Below are positions 17,490-26,125 of a stretch of DNA of 49,116 nucleotides, piece by piece (position 1 is the stretch's first letter; every line of letters begins with the position of its first letter). Under the pieces are notes generated by a model. That model searched no databases. It was given only the letters and a program-made list of their open reading frames with translations, and had not been told where the DNA came from. A program made the position numbers and the translations under genes. This DNA is from an uncultured beta proteobacterium. GTDB taxonomy: Bacteria > Pseudomonadota > Gammaproteobacteria > Burkholderiales > Burkholderiaceae_C. The stretch spans positions 1 through 49,116 of the forward strand of contig CAIVHU010000353.1 in NCBI GenBank assembly GCA_903905735.1. Reading direction: 5' to 3'.

Positions 17490-18887
17490 TCATACGGCTC
17501 GCGCGAACGTCACCCGCACCGCCAGACCATTGCCGCTGGCGGTATCTGCCAACCTGACCCGGGCACCGATGCGTGTTGCCAGTTCATGAACAATCGCCAG
17601 CCCGAGGCCGCTACCATTCGAATCCGTGTTGTGAATGCGGTAAAAACGCTCGAACACCTTTTCACGATACTGCGGGGCAATGCCCACCCCGTTGTCTTCG
17701 ACGACCAACGTGGTTTCACCATCCGCCACCTCCAGGCACACCGTCACCGACCCACCGCATGGGGTGTAGCGAATGGCGTTGTCCACCAGATTCAGGATGA
17801 TTTCCTTCACCACCCAGGGATTGACACGCAACGCGGGCGCCTCGGTGGGCTTGTCAAACCCGAGGTTGATCGCTTTGCACTGAGCCTTGGCTACCAGGCT
17901 CTCAAAAATTTCCTGAACCAGACTGTCGAGATTGATGTCTGCATCCGCGCCATTGCCTGTGTCTGCGCCAAGCGACTCCGCCATCGACAGTGTCAGCAAC
18001 TGGTTGATCAGGCGAATGGCCTGCTGCAGCGTATGGAAAGCCGCACCCACCGACTCGGCGCGGTCCGCCTCGGCACTGGCCCGCACCGCGTAACTCAGCT
18101 GGGTATTGAGCAACGCAAATGGCGTGCGCAACTGATGGGCGGCGTTCTGGATAAAGATGCTTTGCGCGCCGGCGTGCGCCTCCAGACGACGGATGTAGTC
18201 ATTGAGTGAAGCCACCAATGGCACCAGTTCAGCCGGCATGGCCTCGGTGCTCATGGGTGTCAGCGTGCCGGGTACACGGGCATTGACGTCATCGCGCAGT
18301 TGCAACAAGGGTTTGAGCCCCCGGTTCAGGCCGAACAAAATCAGCGCGCCCGCCAGCAGCAAGAGCAAAAGCTGCTCCAGCACAGCGTGCATCCACAGGT
18401 CGTTGACCATCTGCTGACGACCCACCAGCGTCTGCGCCACCTGCACCATGACAGGCCTGGCGTTGGGGGCGCCCACAACGGGCTGAAACAAGGCAACCAC
18501 CCGCACCGGACTGGCGCGCATGACTGAATTGAAAAAATACGGGTCATGTGTGGGAACCGACGGTGCGGGTTTGTGCAAATCCGTATAGCCCGCCAGCAAG
18601 CGGCCAGCACCTGTGGTCACACGGTAGAAAATGTGATCAGGCTGAGTGGACTGGAACAACTCCAGTGCTGCAGGTGGGATCTGGTGCACGAATGAGCCGT
18701 CTTCAAATCGGATCTGCTCGGCAATGCTGCGCGCCGAGCCCAGCAACAGGCGGTCCTGGACCACGGTGGCTGTCTCAACGGCACGCTGGTAACTCAGCCA
18801 GGCAGCCACCGCCACCGTGCAAGCCAGGGGCAATAGCACCCAAGCCAGCAGCCGGGCGCGCAGGCTACGCATGACCAGTGCCCTCAT
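17490..18887 (-). CDS. TctE-like sensor histidine kinase
   Basis: A 465-residue inner-membrane kinase. A first membrane helix (~12-31) is followed by a periplasmic TctE-type sensor region (~35-165) containing DRLLLGSARSIAEQI, then a second helix (LLLLLLAGALILFGL) and an HAMP-like linker. The dimerisation/phospho-acceptor motif is NAAHQLRTPFALL (~250). ATPase boxes are NLVDNAIRYTP (N), VVEDNGVGIAP (G1) and GSGLGLAIVHEL (G2). Q instead of E after the phospho-His is common in this subfamily. The start overlaps the regulator stop by 4 bp, so the two are co-translated. The partner transporter is probably the divergent NitT/TauT-type ABC system rather than a tripartite TctCBA system, which is absent here. 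Confidence 0.88.
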   Translation of the reverse strand: MRALVMRSLRARLLAWVLLPLACTVAVAAWLSYQRAVETATVVQDRLLLGSARSIAEQIRFEDGSFVHQIPPAALELFQSTQPDHIFYRVTTGAGRLLAGYTDLHKPAPSVPTHDPYFFNSVMRASPVRVVALFQPVVGAPNARPVMVQVAQTLVGRQQMVNDLWMHAVLEQLLLLLLAGALILFGLNRGLKPLLQLRDDVNARVPGTLTPMSTEAMPAELVPLVASLNDYIRRLEAHAGAQSIFIQNAAHQLRTPFALLNTQLSYAVRASAEADRAESVGAAFHTLQQAIRLINQLLTLSMAESLGADTGNGADADINLDSLVQEIFESLVAKAQCKAINLGFDKPTEAPALRVNPWVVKEIILNLVDNAIRYTPCGGSVTVCLEVADGETTLVVEDNGVGIAPQYREKVFERFYRIHNTDSNGSGLGLAIVHELATRIGARVRLADTASGNGLAVRVTFARAV

Positions 18888-19561
18888 GCATCGGGCGTCT
18901 CCTCGCGCAGCAGATAGCCCAAGCCGCGCAATGTGACGATGCTGGCAGTGCTTTTTTCGAGCTTTTTGCGCAGCCGATGCACGTAGATTTCAATCGCGTC
19001 GGGCGACACATCGTTATCCATTGAGAACAGGCTCTGGGCCAATATCTGCTTAGGCACCGTGCTACCAATTTTAAGAATCAACAGCTCCAGCACAGCGCGC
19101 TCGCGCGGCGTCAACGGCAAGGGCTCGCCCGCCAGCGCGAACGCCTTGGTGTTGCTGTTGAAGCACAGGTCGCCGCAGCTCACCAGCGGGTTGGAGACGT
19201 TCGAGGCACGCCGCAACAGCACCCGGATACGCGCCTCCAGTTCCTGCACGTCGAACGGCTTGACCATGTAGTCGTCAGCACCTTGGTCCAGTTCGCTGAC
19301 CCGGCTGTGCATGGAGTTGTTAGCGGTCAGGATCATCACTGGCGTGCTGTCATGACGCGCACGCAAGCGCTTGAGCACCTCTTTTCCATCTAGCCTTGGC
19401 AATGCCAGGTCCAGAATCACCAGGTTGTAGCGCTCGCTACGCAGGGCAAAGTCGGCGTCTGCCCCGTTGTCGAGCCAGTCCACGGTGTAGGCCTCTTTAC
19501 GCAGGGTGCGCCCAAGCCAATCGGCCAGGGTTTGGTTGTCTTCCACCAGCAGGATTCGCAT
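18884..19561 (-). CDS. TctD-like OmpR-family response regulator
   Basis: A two-domain regulator of 225 residues. The start is placed at MRILLVEDNQTLADWLG (19561); an upstream in-frame extension lacks family similarity. Acidic pocket residues lie in VEDN, phospho-Asp in LVILDLALPRLDG (~51), and the conserved Thr/Lys in ILTANN and YMVKPFDVQEL. The C-terminal winged helix shows LTPRERAVLELL and IEIYVHRLRKKL, the recognition helix. It forms an operon with the kinase and is divergent from the ABC transporter 215 bp away. Two GAAAGC direct repeats spaced 11 bp in that gap are candidate binding sites. Confidence 0.9.
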   Translation of the reverse strand: MRILLVEDNQTLADWLGRTLRKEAYTVDWLDNGADADFALRSERYNLVILDLALPRLDGKEVLKRLRARHDSTPVMILTANNSMHSRVSELDQGADDYMVKPFDVQELEARIRVLLRRASNVSNPLVSCGDLCFNSNTKAFALAGEPLPLTPRERAVLELLILKIGSTVPKQILAQSLFSMDNDVSPDAIEIYVHRLRKKLEKSTASIVTLRGLGYLLREETPDA

Positions 19562-19659
19562 GAAAGGGTTGCTCCGGCATCCAATGAACGTCGATTGTGC
19601 AACCTGCACTGCGCTTGCGTGGCTCTGGCCCCCCGTACTTTCCCTAGGTTTGGCCTACT

Positions 19660-19690
19660 GAAAGCCAATCGAAAGCTGCACCTTTGTAAG
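19660..19690 (+). promoter_or_regulatory. Candidate TctD-like operator between regulator and ABC operon
   Basis: GAAAGC at 19660 and again at 19671 (11 bp period) is followed by CTTTGTAAG (19682). This sits in the divergent gap, about 90 bp before the binding-protein ATG, where an activator of the transporter would bind. The CTTTGTAA word is shared with the repeat cluster at 17448-17455. Confidence 0.4.
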
Positions 19691-19775
19691 CTCCACCGCA
19701 GCCGATGTGTCCGCAGACCTGTCCATGGCGCATCGCCCCTTAGCAAACAAGACGCATCAACCAAGAGGAAACACC

Positions 19776-20786
19776 ATGACATCCAAACCACTCGCCCACG
19801 CCGCCCTGACCGCTGTTGCGCTCGCCGCCACGCTACTCAGCACAGGCACCGCCCTGGCTGCCGACAAGGTCTCCATCATGGTCGGTGGCTATGAAAAGCA
19901 GATTTACCTGCCCGCCAAACTGGCCGAAGGTCTGGGCTACTTCAAGGCCGAGGGGCTGGAGGTGGAACTGCTCAATGAAGCCGCAGGTGTCGATGCTGAA
20001 AACGAAATGCTTGCCGGTGCCGTTCAAGGTGTGGTGGGCTTTTACGACCACTGCGTCGATCTGCAGACCAAGGGCAAGTACGTCGAGTCAATCGTGCAGT
20101 TCAGCCAGGCCCCGGGTGAAGTCGAACTGGTATCGACCAAACACCCGGAGATCAAATCCATGGCCGACCTGCGTGGCAAGAGTCTGGGCGTGACCGGCCT
20201 GGGGTCATCGACCAATTTCCTCACGCAATACCTGATGGTCAAGTCCGGTGTGCCGCTGGGCGAGTTCAGCACGCTGCCGGTAGGCGCTGGCACCACCTTC
20301 ATTGCGGCCATGCAGCAGGACAAGATCCAGGCCGGCATGACTACCGAGCCGACCATTTCACGCCTGCTGAAAACCGGCGAGGCCCGCGTGCTCATCGATA
20401 TGCGCAGCATCGACCAAACCAAACAGGCGCTGGGCGGCACCTATCCGGCGGCATCGCTGTATATGTCCACCGATTGGGTTCAGAAAAACAAACCCGTCGT
20501 GCAAAAGCTGGCCAACGCCTTTGTCAAAACGCTGAAATTCATCGCCACCCACAGTGGTGCCGAGATCGCCGAGAAGATGCCGAAAGACTTTTATGCGGGT
20601 GACAAAGAGAGCTATGTCAAGGCACTTGATGCCGGCAAAGGCATGTTCACCCCGGACGGCGTGATGCCCGCCGGTGGCCCCGAGACGGTGCTGGCGGTGT
20701 TGTCAGGTTTCTCCAAGAACGTCAAAGGCAAAACGGTTGACCTGAGCAAGACCTACACCACTGAATTCGTCAAAAGCGTCAAATGA
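19776..20786 (+). CDS. NitT/TauT (NMT1/SsuA-like) ABC transporter binding protein
   Basis: A 336-residue periplasmic binding protein with a clear signal peptide (residues ~1-28, ending GTALAA before DKVSIMVGG). NMT1-type features: KVSIMVGGYEKQIYLPAKLAEGLGYFKAEG at the start of the first lobe, MADLRGKSLGVTGLGSST at ~130, and the hinge/second-lobe stretch QDKIQAGMTTEPTISRL. Ribosome site AAGAGGAA precedes the ATG; earlier in-frame ATGs lie in the promoter region. Ligands of this superfamily include nitrate, sulfonates, pyrimidine precursors and aromatic acids; no residue pattern here decides between them. It starts a three-gene operon. Confidence 0.88.
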   Translation: MTSKPLAHAALTAVALAATLLSTGTALAADKVSIMVGGYEKQIYLPAKLAEGLGYFKAEGLEVELLNEAAGVDAENEMLAGAVQGVVGFYDHCVDLQTKGKYVESIVQFSQAPGEVELVSTKHPEIKSMADLRGKSLGVTGLGSSTNFLTQYLMVKSGVPLGEFSTLPVGAGTTFIAAMQQDKIQAGMTTEPTISRLLKTGEARVLIDMRSIDQTKQALGGTYPAASLYMSTDWVQKNKPVVQKLANAFVKTLKFIATHSGAEIAEKMPKDFYAGDKESYVKALDAGKGMFTPDGVMPAGGPETVLAVLSGFSKNVKGKTVDLSKTYTTEFVKSVK

Positions 20787-21598
20787 GTGCCTCGTCCAGC
20801 CCGGCGATCGAGCTGATCAACGTCAGCCGACGGTTTTTGACGCCTGACGGCAAATCCATGACCGCGCTACGCGACTTCAACATGTCGGTAGCGCGCGGCG
20901 AGTTCGTCGCCGTGGTCGGCCCCACCGGCTGCGGCAAATCCACCACGCTGAACCTTGTCACCGGCCTGGCCAAGCCGTCCAGCGGTGAGGTACGGGTGAT
21001 GGGCGGGCCGGTCAACGGCATCGACCCGCGCATTGGTTTTGTGTTTCAGACCGACGCACTGTTTCCGTGGCGCAGCGTGATCGACAACGTGGTGGCCGGG
21101 CCGCTGTTTCGCGGCGTGTCCGAGAGCCAGGCTTATGCCAGCGCGCGCCAGTGGCTGGCGCGGGTGAACCTGAGCGAGCATGAGTCCAAATACCCGCACC
21201 AGCTCTCGGGGGGTATGCGCAAGCGCGTGTCACTGGCGCAAACCTTCATCAACAAACCCGAAATCCTGCTGATGGACGAGCCGTTTTCAGCACTGGACGT
21301 GCAAACCCGCGTGTTGATGCACGAAGAGCTGCTGCGCCTGTGGTCGCAATCCGGCGCCTCGGTGGTGTTTGTCACGCACGACCTGGAAGAAGCCATTGCC
21401 CTGGCCGACAAGGTCTATGTTCTGACCGCCGGGCCCGCCACGGTCAAGTCGGTTTACCCCATTGAGCTGCCACGTCCACGCATCGTCAGCGAAATTCGCT
21501 ACGAAAAATCGTTCATCGACATTGCCCACACCATCTGGGAAGACCTGCGCGATGAAGTTCAACGGGGTGCCGCGCGCGATGAAGCGCGGGTTGCCTGA
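20783..21598 (+). CDS. NitT/TauT-type ABC transporter ATP-binding protein
   Basis: A 271-residue ATPase. Walker A GPTGCGKSTTLNLVTGL (~46), Q-loop FVFQTDALFPWRSVIDNV (~90), signature LSGGMRKRVSLAQTFINKP (~145), Walker B ILLMDEPFSALDVQTR (~167) and H-loop VVFVTHDLEEAIALAD (~196) are all present. The GGMRKR variant and FPWR are characteristic of the nitrate/sulfonate/bicarbonate subfamily. Its ATG overlaps the binding-protein stop (ATGA), and the permease follows after 11 bp. Confidence 0.93.
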   Translation: MSASSSPAIELINVSRRFLTPDGKSMTALRDFNMSVARGEFVAVVGPTGCGKSTTLNLVTGLAKPSSGEVRVMGGPVNGIDPRIGFVFQTDALFPWRSVIDNVVAGPLFRGVSESQAYASARQWLARVNLSEHESKYPHQLSGGMRKRVSLAQTFINKPEILLMDEPFSALDVQTRVLMHEELLRLWSQSGASVVFVTHDLEEAIALADKVYVLTAGPATVKSVYPIELPRPRIVSEIRYEKSFIDIAHTIWEDLRDEVQRGAARDEARVA

Positions 21599-21609
21599 AG
21601 GAAAAACTC

Positions 21610-22485
21610 ATGACCGATACCACCCTTGCCGCGCCCATCGTCTTTCAGCCCGGCACCTCGGACGCAGAAATCGAGGCTGCCGCCGCGCTGGCCGCCCGCA
21701 AACGCAACTTGGCTGTGTATTTCTGGCGCTATGCCATCCTGATCGTCTTTCTGGGCGGTTGGGAGCTGCTGAGCCGCGCCAAACTGATCGATGAGTTTTT
21801 CTACTCCAAGCCCACCACCATCATCGACAGACTGTGGGAATGGACCACCGAAGGCACGTCTGAGGGGCCACTGTGGTTTCACCTCTGGGTGACCATGGAG
21901 GAATCGCTGCTGGGCTTTTTTACCGGATCGATCGCCGGTATCGTGGCGGGTATTGCGCTGGGACGTAACCGCATGCTGTCGGATGTGTTTTCGATCTACA
22001 TCAAGGTCATCAACTCGGTGCCTCGGGTGGTGCTCGCCCCGATTTTCATCATGATTTTTGGTCTGGGGCTGACTTCCAAGGTGGCGCTGTCGTTTGTGAT
22101 GGTGTTTTTTGTGGTGTTTTCCAACGCCTTTCAGGGCGTGCGTGAAGCGGACCGCAACCTGCTGGCCAACGCGCAGATTCTGGGCGCGAAAGACTGGCAA
22201 CTGACACGCGCCGTGGTCATCCCTTCGGCCATGAGCTGGATCTTTGCCTCGCTGCATGTGAGCTTTGGGTTTGCCATCGTCGGAGCCATCGTTGGCGAAT
22301 TTGTCGGCGCGCGCCATGGCATCGGTCTGCTGATCAACATTGCCAAAGGCTCGTTTGACTCGGCGGGCATGTACGCTGCCATCGTCATCATCATGGTGGT
22401 GGCACTGGCGGCTGAATACGCCATGACAATCATCGAAAACCACCTCGCCAAGTGGCGTCCCGCGCCTTTGCAAGACACCAACTGA
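21610..22485 (+). CDS. NitT/TauT-type ABC transporter permease
   Basis: A 291-residue inner-membrane permease, with a ~40-residue cytoplasmic N-tail and then about six helices. The EAA coupling loop is in LLANAQILGAKDWQLTRAVVIPSAM (~180-205). SVPRVVLAPIFIMIFGLGLTSKV and GARHGIGLLINIAKGSFD fit the SsuC/TauC family. GAAGGA precedes the ATG. It is the last gene of the operon; a GCCTGGG/CCCAGGC hairpin (22498-22526) lies just after the stop but has no T-run. Confidence 0.92.
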   Translation: MTDTTLAAPIVFQPGTSDAEIEAAAALAARKRNLAVYFWRYAILIVFLGGWELLSRAKLIDEFFYSKPTTIIDRLWEWTTEGTSEGPLWFHLWVTMEESLLGFFTGSIAGIVAGIALGRNRMLSDVFSIYIKVINSVPRVVLAPIFIMIFGLGLTSKVALSFVMVFFVVFSNAFQGVREADRNLLANAQILGAKDWQLTRAVVIPSAMSWIFASLHVSFGFAIVGAIVGEFVGARHGIGLLINIAKGSFDSAGMYAAIVIIMVVALAAEYAMTIIENHLAKWRPAPLQDTN

Positions 22486-22584
22486 CTGCCTTCAAGCGCC
22501 TGGGCAACGCCGCACGCCACCCAGGCCTGCGGCGTTTGACATGGCAACATCACCTGCCTGGCGGACGCGGTACCTGTCGCGTCG

Positions 22585-22596
22585 CGCAAATTTGCG
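22585..22596. promoter_or_regulatory. Perfect 12 bp palindrome upstream of glcE
   Basis: CGCAAATTTGCG is fully self-complementary and lies ~80 bp before the glcE ATG in the 191 bp gap after the permease gene. It could be the operator of a dimeric regulator (for example a GntR/LysR type), but no regulator gene is adjacent. Weak evidence. Confidence 0.3.
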
Positions 22597-22676
22597 AACA
22601 GGGTGATTTCAAAAAATTCAGGTCACTCAGGCTGCGCTGGCCCTAACATTGCCCATCTTTTTCAGCCCAGACTGCC

Positions 22677-23804
22677 ATGACCGACTCCCTGCAAGCATTG
22701 ATCGACCCCATTCGCGCCGCTGCCGCTGCCAAAACACCCCTGCGCATCCGTGGCCACGGCAGCAAGGACTTTTACGGCGAATCTCCGGAAGGTGACCTGC
22801 TCGACACCATCTCGCACAGCGGCATCGTCACCTATGAACCCACCGAGCTCGTCATCACCGCGCGCGCCGGCACACCACTGGCAGAGCTGGAGGCTGCGCT
22901 GGCCGAAGAAGGCCAGTGCCTGGCGTTTGAGCCGCCGCGCTTTGACGGGCGTGGCACCGTGGGCGGCATGGTAGCCGCCGGTTTGAGCGGCCCGGCGCGT
23001 GCCAGCGTGGGAGGTGTGCGCGACTATGTGCTGGGCGTGCAGCTCATCAACGGCCGCGCCGAGCACCTGACCTTTGGCGGCCAGGTGATGAAAAACGTGG
23101 CCGGTTATGACGTGACGCGGCTCACCGTGGGCAGCCTGGGCATCCTCGGCGTGCTGACCGAGGTATCGCTCAAAGTATTGCCGGTGATGCCTCTTGAAGC
23201 AACGCTGGTGTTCGAGATTGACCAAGCCCATGCGCTGGACCAGCTCAATGAATGGGGCGCCCAACCGCTGCCGCTCAATGCCAGTTGCTGGGTGCAGGGT
23301 GACGCACCGCTGGGCGAGGCGGGCCAGCTCTACGTGCGCCTGCGCGGCGCGGCGGCGGCAGTGAATTCAGCCATCACCAAAATGACGCAAGAGCTGCCGG
23401 GCGACACCATGGACAACGCCCAGGCTGGGCCCGGCTGGCAAGCCTGCCGCGACCAGACCCTGCCGTTTTTCAACGCTGCCGATCATCCGGGCGAGGCGCT
23501 GTGGCGCTTGAGCGTGCCGCAAACCGCCCCGGCGTTGAATCTGCCGTGGCCGCAACTGGTGGAATGGCACGGCGGCCTGCGCTGGGTCTGGGCGCCCGAG
23601 TCGTCGCTCTCCAAGTTGCGTGACCTGACCCAGGCAGTGGATGGATTCACTACGCTTTTCAGAGCTGCCAGCGCAGGTGATACAAGGGCTACAAGCCGAT
23701 TTGAGCCTATAGAGTCACCCCTGAACCAGATCCATGCACGCCTCAAAGCCGAGTTTGACCCGGCGCACATCTTCAACCCCGGACGCATGATCCCGTCGCT
23801 CTGA
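22677..23804 (+). CDS. glcE: Glycolate oxidase FAD-binding subunit GlcE
   Basis: GlcDEF oxidises glycolate to glyoxylate at the membrane. This 375-residue subunit carries the FAD-binding PCMH fold: TPLRIRGHGSKDFYG (~20), GIVTYEPTELVITARAGTPL (~45), GGMVAAGLSGPARASVGGVRDYVLGV (~100, flavin site), NVAGYDVTRLTVGSLGILGVLTEV (~140). The C-terminus FDPAHIFNPGRMIPSL is the usual ending. A copy of the dispersed repeat is read in frame near the end (FRAASAGDTRATSRFE). The catalytic GlcD gene, normally directly upstream, is not here. glcF follows after 13 bp. Confidence 0.93.
   Translation: MTDSLQALIDPIRAAAAAKTPLRIRGHGSKDFYGESPEGDLLDTISHSGIVTYEPTELVITARAGTPLAELEAALAEEGQCLAFEPPRFDGRGTVGGMVAAGLSGPARASVGGVRDYVLGVQLINGRAEHLTFGGQVMKNVAGYDVTRLTVGSLGILGVLTEVSLKVLPVMPLEATLVFEIDQAHALDQLNEWGAQPLPLNASCWVQGDAPLGEAGQLYVRLRGAAAAVNSAITKMTQELPGDTMDNAQAGPGWQACRDQTLPFFNAADHPGEALWRLSVPQTAPALNLPWPQLVEWHGGLRWVWAPESSLSKLRDLTQAVDGFTTLFRAASAGDTRATSRFEPIESPLNQIHARLKAEFDPAHIFNPGRMIPSL
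23650..23712 (+). repeat. Dispersed ATAGC/AGGGCT element, copy E (in frame in glcE)
   Basis: A slightly diverged copy: AGAGC at 23661 in place of ATAGC, GCCAGCGC as in copy B, and AGGGCT at 23685 exactly 24 nt on, then ACAAGCCGATTTG. It is translated as RAASAGDTRATSRFE in the same codon phase as the other genic copies, adding an estimated few residues to a loop before the conserved C-terminal helix. Confidence 0.7.
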
Positions 23805-23817
23805 GTCCTCTTTTTTC

Positions 23818-25068
23818 ATGCAGACCCAACTCGCCCCCCAATACCAAGGCACGCCTGACGGCCGCACCGCCGAAGCCATTTTGCGCAACTGCGTGCACTG
23901 CGGCTTTTGCACCGCCACCTGCCCCACCTACCAGTTGCTCGGCGACGAGCTGGACGGCCCACGCGGGCGCATCTACCTGATGAAACAGGTGCTGGAAGGC
24001 GTGACGCCCACGCGCAAAACCCAGCAACACCTGGACCGCTGCCTGACCTGCCGCAACTGCGAAACCACCTGCCCCAGCGGCGTGCAATACGGCCATCTGC
24101 TCGACATCGGCCGCAAGCTGGTTGATGACCAGGTGCCGCGCCCCAACGGTGAAAAGGCGCTGCGCTGGGCACTCAAAGAAGGCCTGCCGTCGCCGATGTT
24201 TGCACCCGCGATGGCGCTGGGCCAACTGGCGCGCGGCTTGCTGCCCGGCAGCCTGCAAGCCAAAGTTCCGACCAGACAAAGCGCTGGTAGCTGGCCCGCG
24301 CGCCAGCACACCCGTCAGGTGCTGATGCTGGCCGGTTGTGTGCAACCCGCGATGAGCCCCAACATCAACAGCGCCACCGCGCGCGTGCTCGACGCTGCTG
24401 GCATCCAGACCGTGATCGCCCCCAAGGCGGGTTGCTGCGGCGCGGTCAAATACCACCTGAACGACCATGACGGCGGCAAAGCCGAGATGCGCGCCAACAT
24501 TGACGCCTGGTGGCCGTACATCGAGGGCACGGCAGGCAAACCGGGCGTGGAAGGCATTGTGATGAACGCCTCGGGCTGCGGTTCCACCGTCAAGGACTAC
24601 GGTCACATCATGCGCGACGACCCGGCCTACGCGGCCAAAGCCCAACGCGTCAGCGAGCTCACCTGTGACATCAGCGAATGGCTGCCAGAACTTAGCGAGA
24701 AGCTGCGTGATCGCGTCAAGGCCCGCGCCAACAAGATTGCCTGGCACCCGCCTTGCTCGCTGCAACACGGTCAGCAGTTGAAAGGCGGGGTGGACAAATA
24801 CATGGTTGAACTGGGCTTCAACCTGAAGATCACCGGCTGCGAACCCCACCTGTGCTGCGGCTCCGCAGGCACCTACAGCGTGCTCAACCCGCAGATTGCC
24901 TACCAGCTGCGTGACCGCAAGCTCGGCCACCTGAACGCGACCTTTGAGAGCGGCAAGCCCGACCAGATTGTCTCAGCCAACATCGGTTGCATCACCCATT
25001 TGCAAAGCGGCACGGCCACGCCAGTGCAGCACTGGATTGAGGTGCTGGACGAAGCACTTCAAAAATAA
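23818..25068 (+). CDS. glcF: Glycolate oxidase iron-sulfur subunit GlcF
   Basis: A 416-residue subunit that passes electrons from the GlcD/E flavins to the membrane quinone pool. Two [4Fe-4S] motifs are intact: CVHCGFCTATCPTYQLLG (~24-40) and CLTCRNCETTCPSGVQYG (~74-91). Two CCG cysteine-rich domains follow: GCVQP through KAGCCGAVKYH (~175-220), and HPPCSLQHGQQ through CEPHLCCGSAGTYS (~310-355). It is co-transcribed with glcE. The 3' end enters copy F of the dispersed repeat: the last codons and stop lie in its AT-rich left flank. Confidence 0.95.
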   Translation: MQTQLAPQYQGTPDGRTAEAILRNCVHCGFCTATCPTYQLLGDELDGPRGRIYLMKQVLEGVTPTRKTQQHLDRCLTCRNCETTCPSGVQYGHLLDIGRKLVDDQVPRPNGEKALRWALKEGLPSPMFAPAMALGQLARGLLPGSLQAKVPTRQSAGSWPARQHTRQVLMLAGCVQPAMSPNINSATARVLDAAGIQTVIAPKAGCCGAVKYHLNDHDGGKAEMRANIDAWWPYIEGTAGKPGVEGIVMNASGCGSTVKDYGHIMRDDPAYAAKAQRVSELTCDISEWLPELSEKLRDRVKARANKIAWHPPCSLQHGQQLKGGVDKYMVELGFNLKITGCEPHLCCGSAGTYSVLNPQIAYQLRDRKLGHLNATFESGKPDQIVSANIGCITHLQSGTATPVQHWIEVLDEALQK

Positions 25069-25132
25069 CTATGCTAAAGATAGCTACCAACCATTACGCT
25101 GTAAGGGCTAAAAGCCAATTTCACATATAAAA
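25062..25132 (+). repeat. Dispersed ATAGC/AGGGCT element, copy F (glcF 3' end)
   Basis: ATAGC (25080) and AGGGCT (25104) are 24 nt apart, followed by AAAAGCCAATTTCAC. The left flank (TTCAAAAATAACTATG) includes the glcF stop codon. Apart from this copy, the 108 bp gap between glcF and the convergent PRC-barrel gene holds nothing recognisable. Confidence 0.8.
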
Positions 25133-25176
25133 CTCTCGGGCGCTACACGCTGGCAACCCCACCACCGCAGCGCGGT

Positions 25177-26004
25177 CTACAGGATCTCTGGCCGACGCAC
25201 ACGCTCCTGCTCCCAATAGTTGGGGCGCTCATAGTGGCGGTACAAGTCCAGCTCCTGCTGTCGGTTGAGTTCGGACGACGAGTCAAACCGTGGGCTTTCC
25301 TGAATGGCCTGGCGGGTGAGATTGACGCTCACCCTGGAATCGTTCCAGCGGATGTCACTGACCCAGTCCGGCGGAATCAGCAACTGATGGCCCAGCCACC
25401 AGTTGCTGGTATCGAGCACCAGGTAGCGGATGGCCCAGGTATCTTCTTCCACCAGCATGCTCTTTACGTGGCCAATATCGCCGTCGCTCGCCTCCAGGTG
25501 GTAGCCAATGACCGCCTGACAACTGCGCAGGTGCGGATCATCGTTTTGATGCAGGGTGCGCTCGGCGCGGGCATACACCCCGGCAACCTCGGTTCTGACC
25601 TGCGCCAGAGCCTCAGGACCCAAGCCCGGCGGCGATGCCATTACCGGGTAATACAAGCTGTCTCCCCACAAACCATCACCACCCCAGTAGTAGGGATAGC
25701 CATAGTAGTCGGCATACTGCACCTCATGCTGGCGCGACACGGGTTTGTTGGTATCAATGTCCGGGCTGTTTTTAACCGCCTCGCGGGTGATGCGCACCGG
25801 CAGGCGTTTGTGCTCCCAGTCCGCCTGCAACAGCGAAAACGGTGAGATCAGCACTTTGCGGCTCATCAGCCATGAACCGGTTTCCACCACCAGGTAGCGG
25901 ATGGTCCATCGCAAATCGTCAAAGAGAAAATCGGTGACGTGGCCAATTTCGCCATCGGTGGCACCAATGGTGTAGCCCTTGAGGTCTGACATGCTTCGCA
26001 ACAT
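25177..26004 (-). CDS. Double PRC-barrel domain protein
   Basis: A 275-residue soluble protein with two PRC-barrel-like units. The first (residues ~3-80) shows LKGYTIGATDGEIGHVTDFLFDD and a WTIRYLVVETGSW strand. The second (~165-240) repeats the pattern: VIGYHLEASDGDIGHVKSMLVEE and WAIRYLVLDTSNWW. A Tyr/Gly-rich linker (YYGYPYYWGGDGLWG) joins them. PRC-barrels occur in ribosome maturation and photosynthetic reaction-centre proteins and in stress-related proteins of Proteobacteria; the role here is unknown. It is divergent from the proton ATPase gene with a 121 bp gap, an association that suggests an envelope or pH-stress role (inference). Confidence 0.85.
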   Translation of the reverse strand: MLRSMSDLKGYTIGATDGEIGHVTDFLFDDLRWTIRYLVVETGSWLMSRKVLISPFSLLQADWEHKRLPVRITREAVKNSPDIDTNKPVSRQHEVQYADYYGYPYYWGGDGLWGDSLYYPVMASPPGLGPEALAQVRTEVAGVYARAERTLHQNDDPHLRSCQAVIGYHLEASDGDIGHVKSMLVEEDTWAIRYLVLDTSNWWLGHQLLIPPDWVSDIRWNDSRVSVNLTRQAIQESPRFDSSSELNRQQELDLYRHYERPNYWEQERVRRPEIL

Positions 26005-26125
26005 AGCGCATCCTTCATGAGTGGTTGAGAGTCTTGTACTGTGGGCGCGTTGACACCCGTCCTCTGTGCGGCAACACCCAGATCAGCGGCCTTTGAAGCA
26101 GAATAATCCCACCAGGAGAGTACCC

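Noticed and set aside
22498-22526. GCCTGGG/CCCAGGC hairpin after the ABC permease gene
   Set aside because: 15-base loop and no T-run; too weak to call a terminator.
23773-24930. 385-codon open frame antisense to glcF
   Set aside because: No recognisable domain, and the sense strand carries complete iron-sulfur motifs; a composition artefact.
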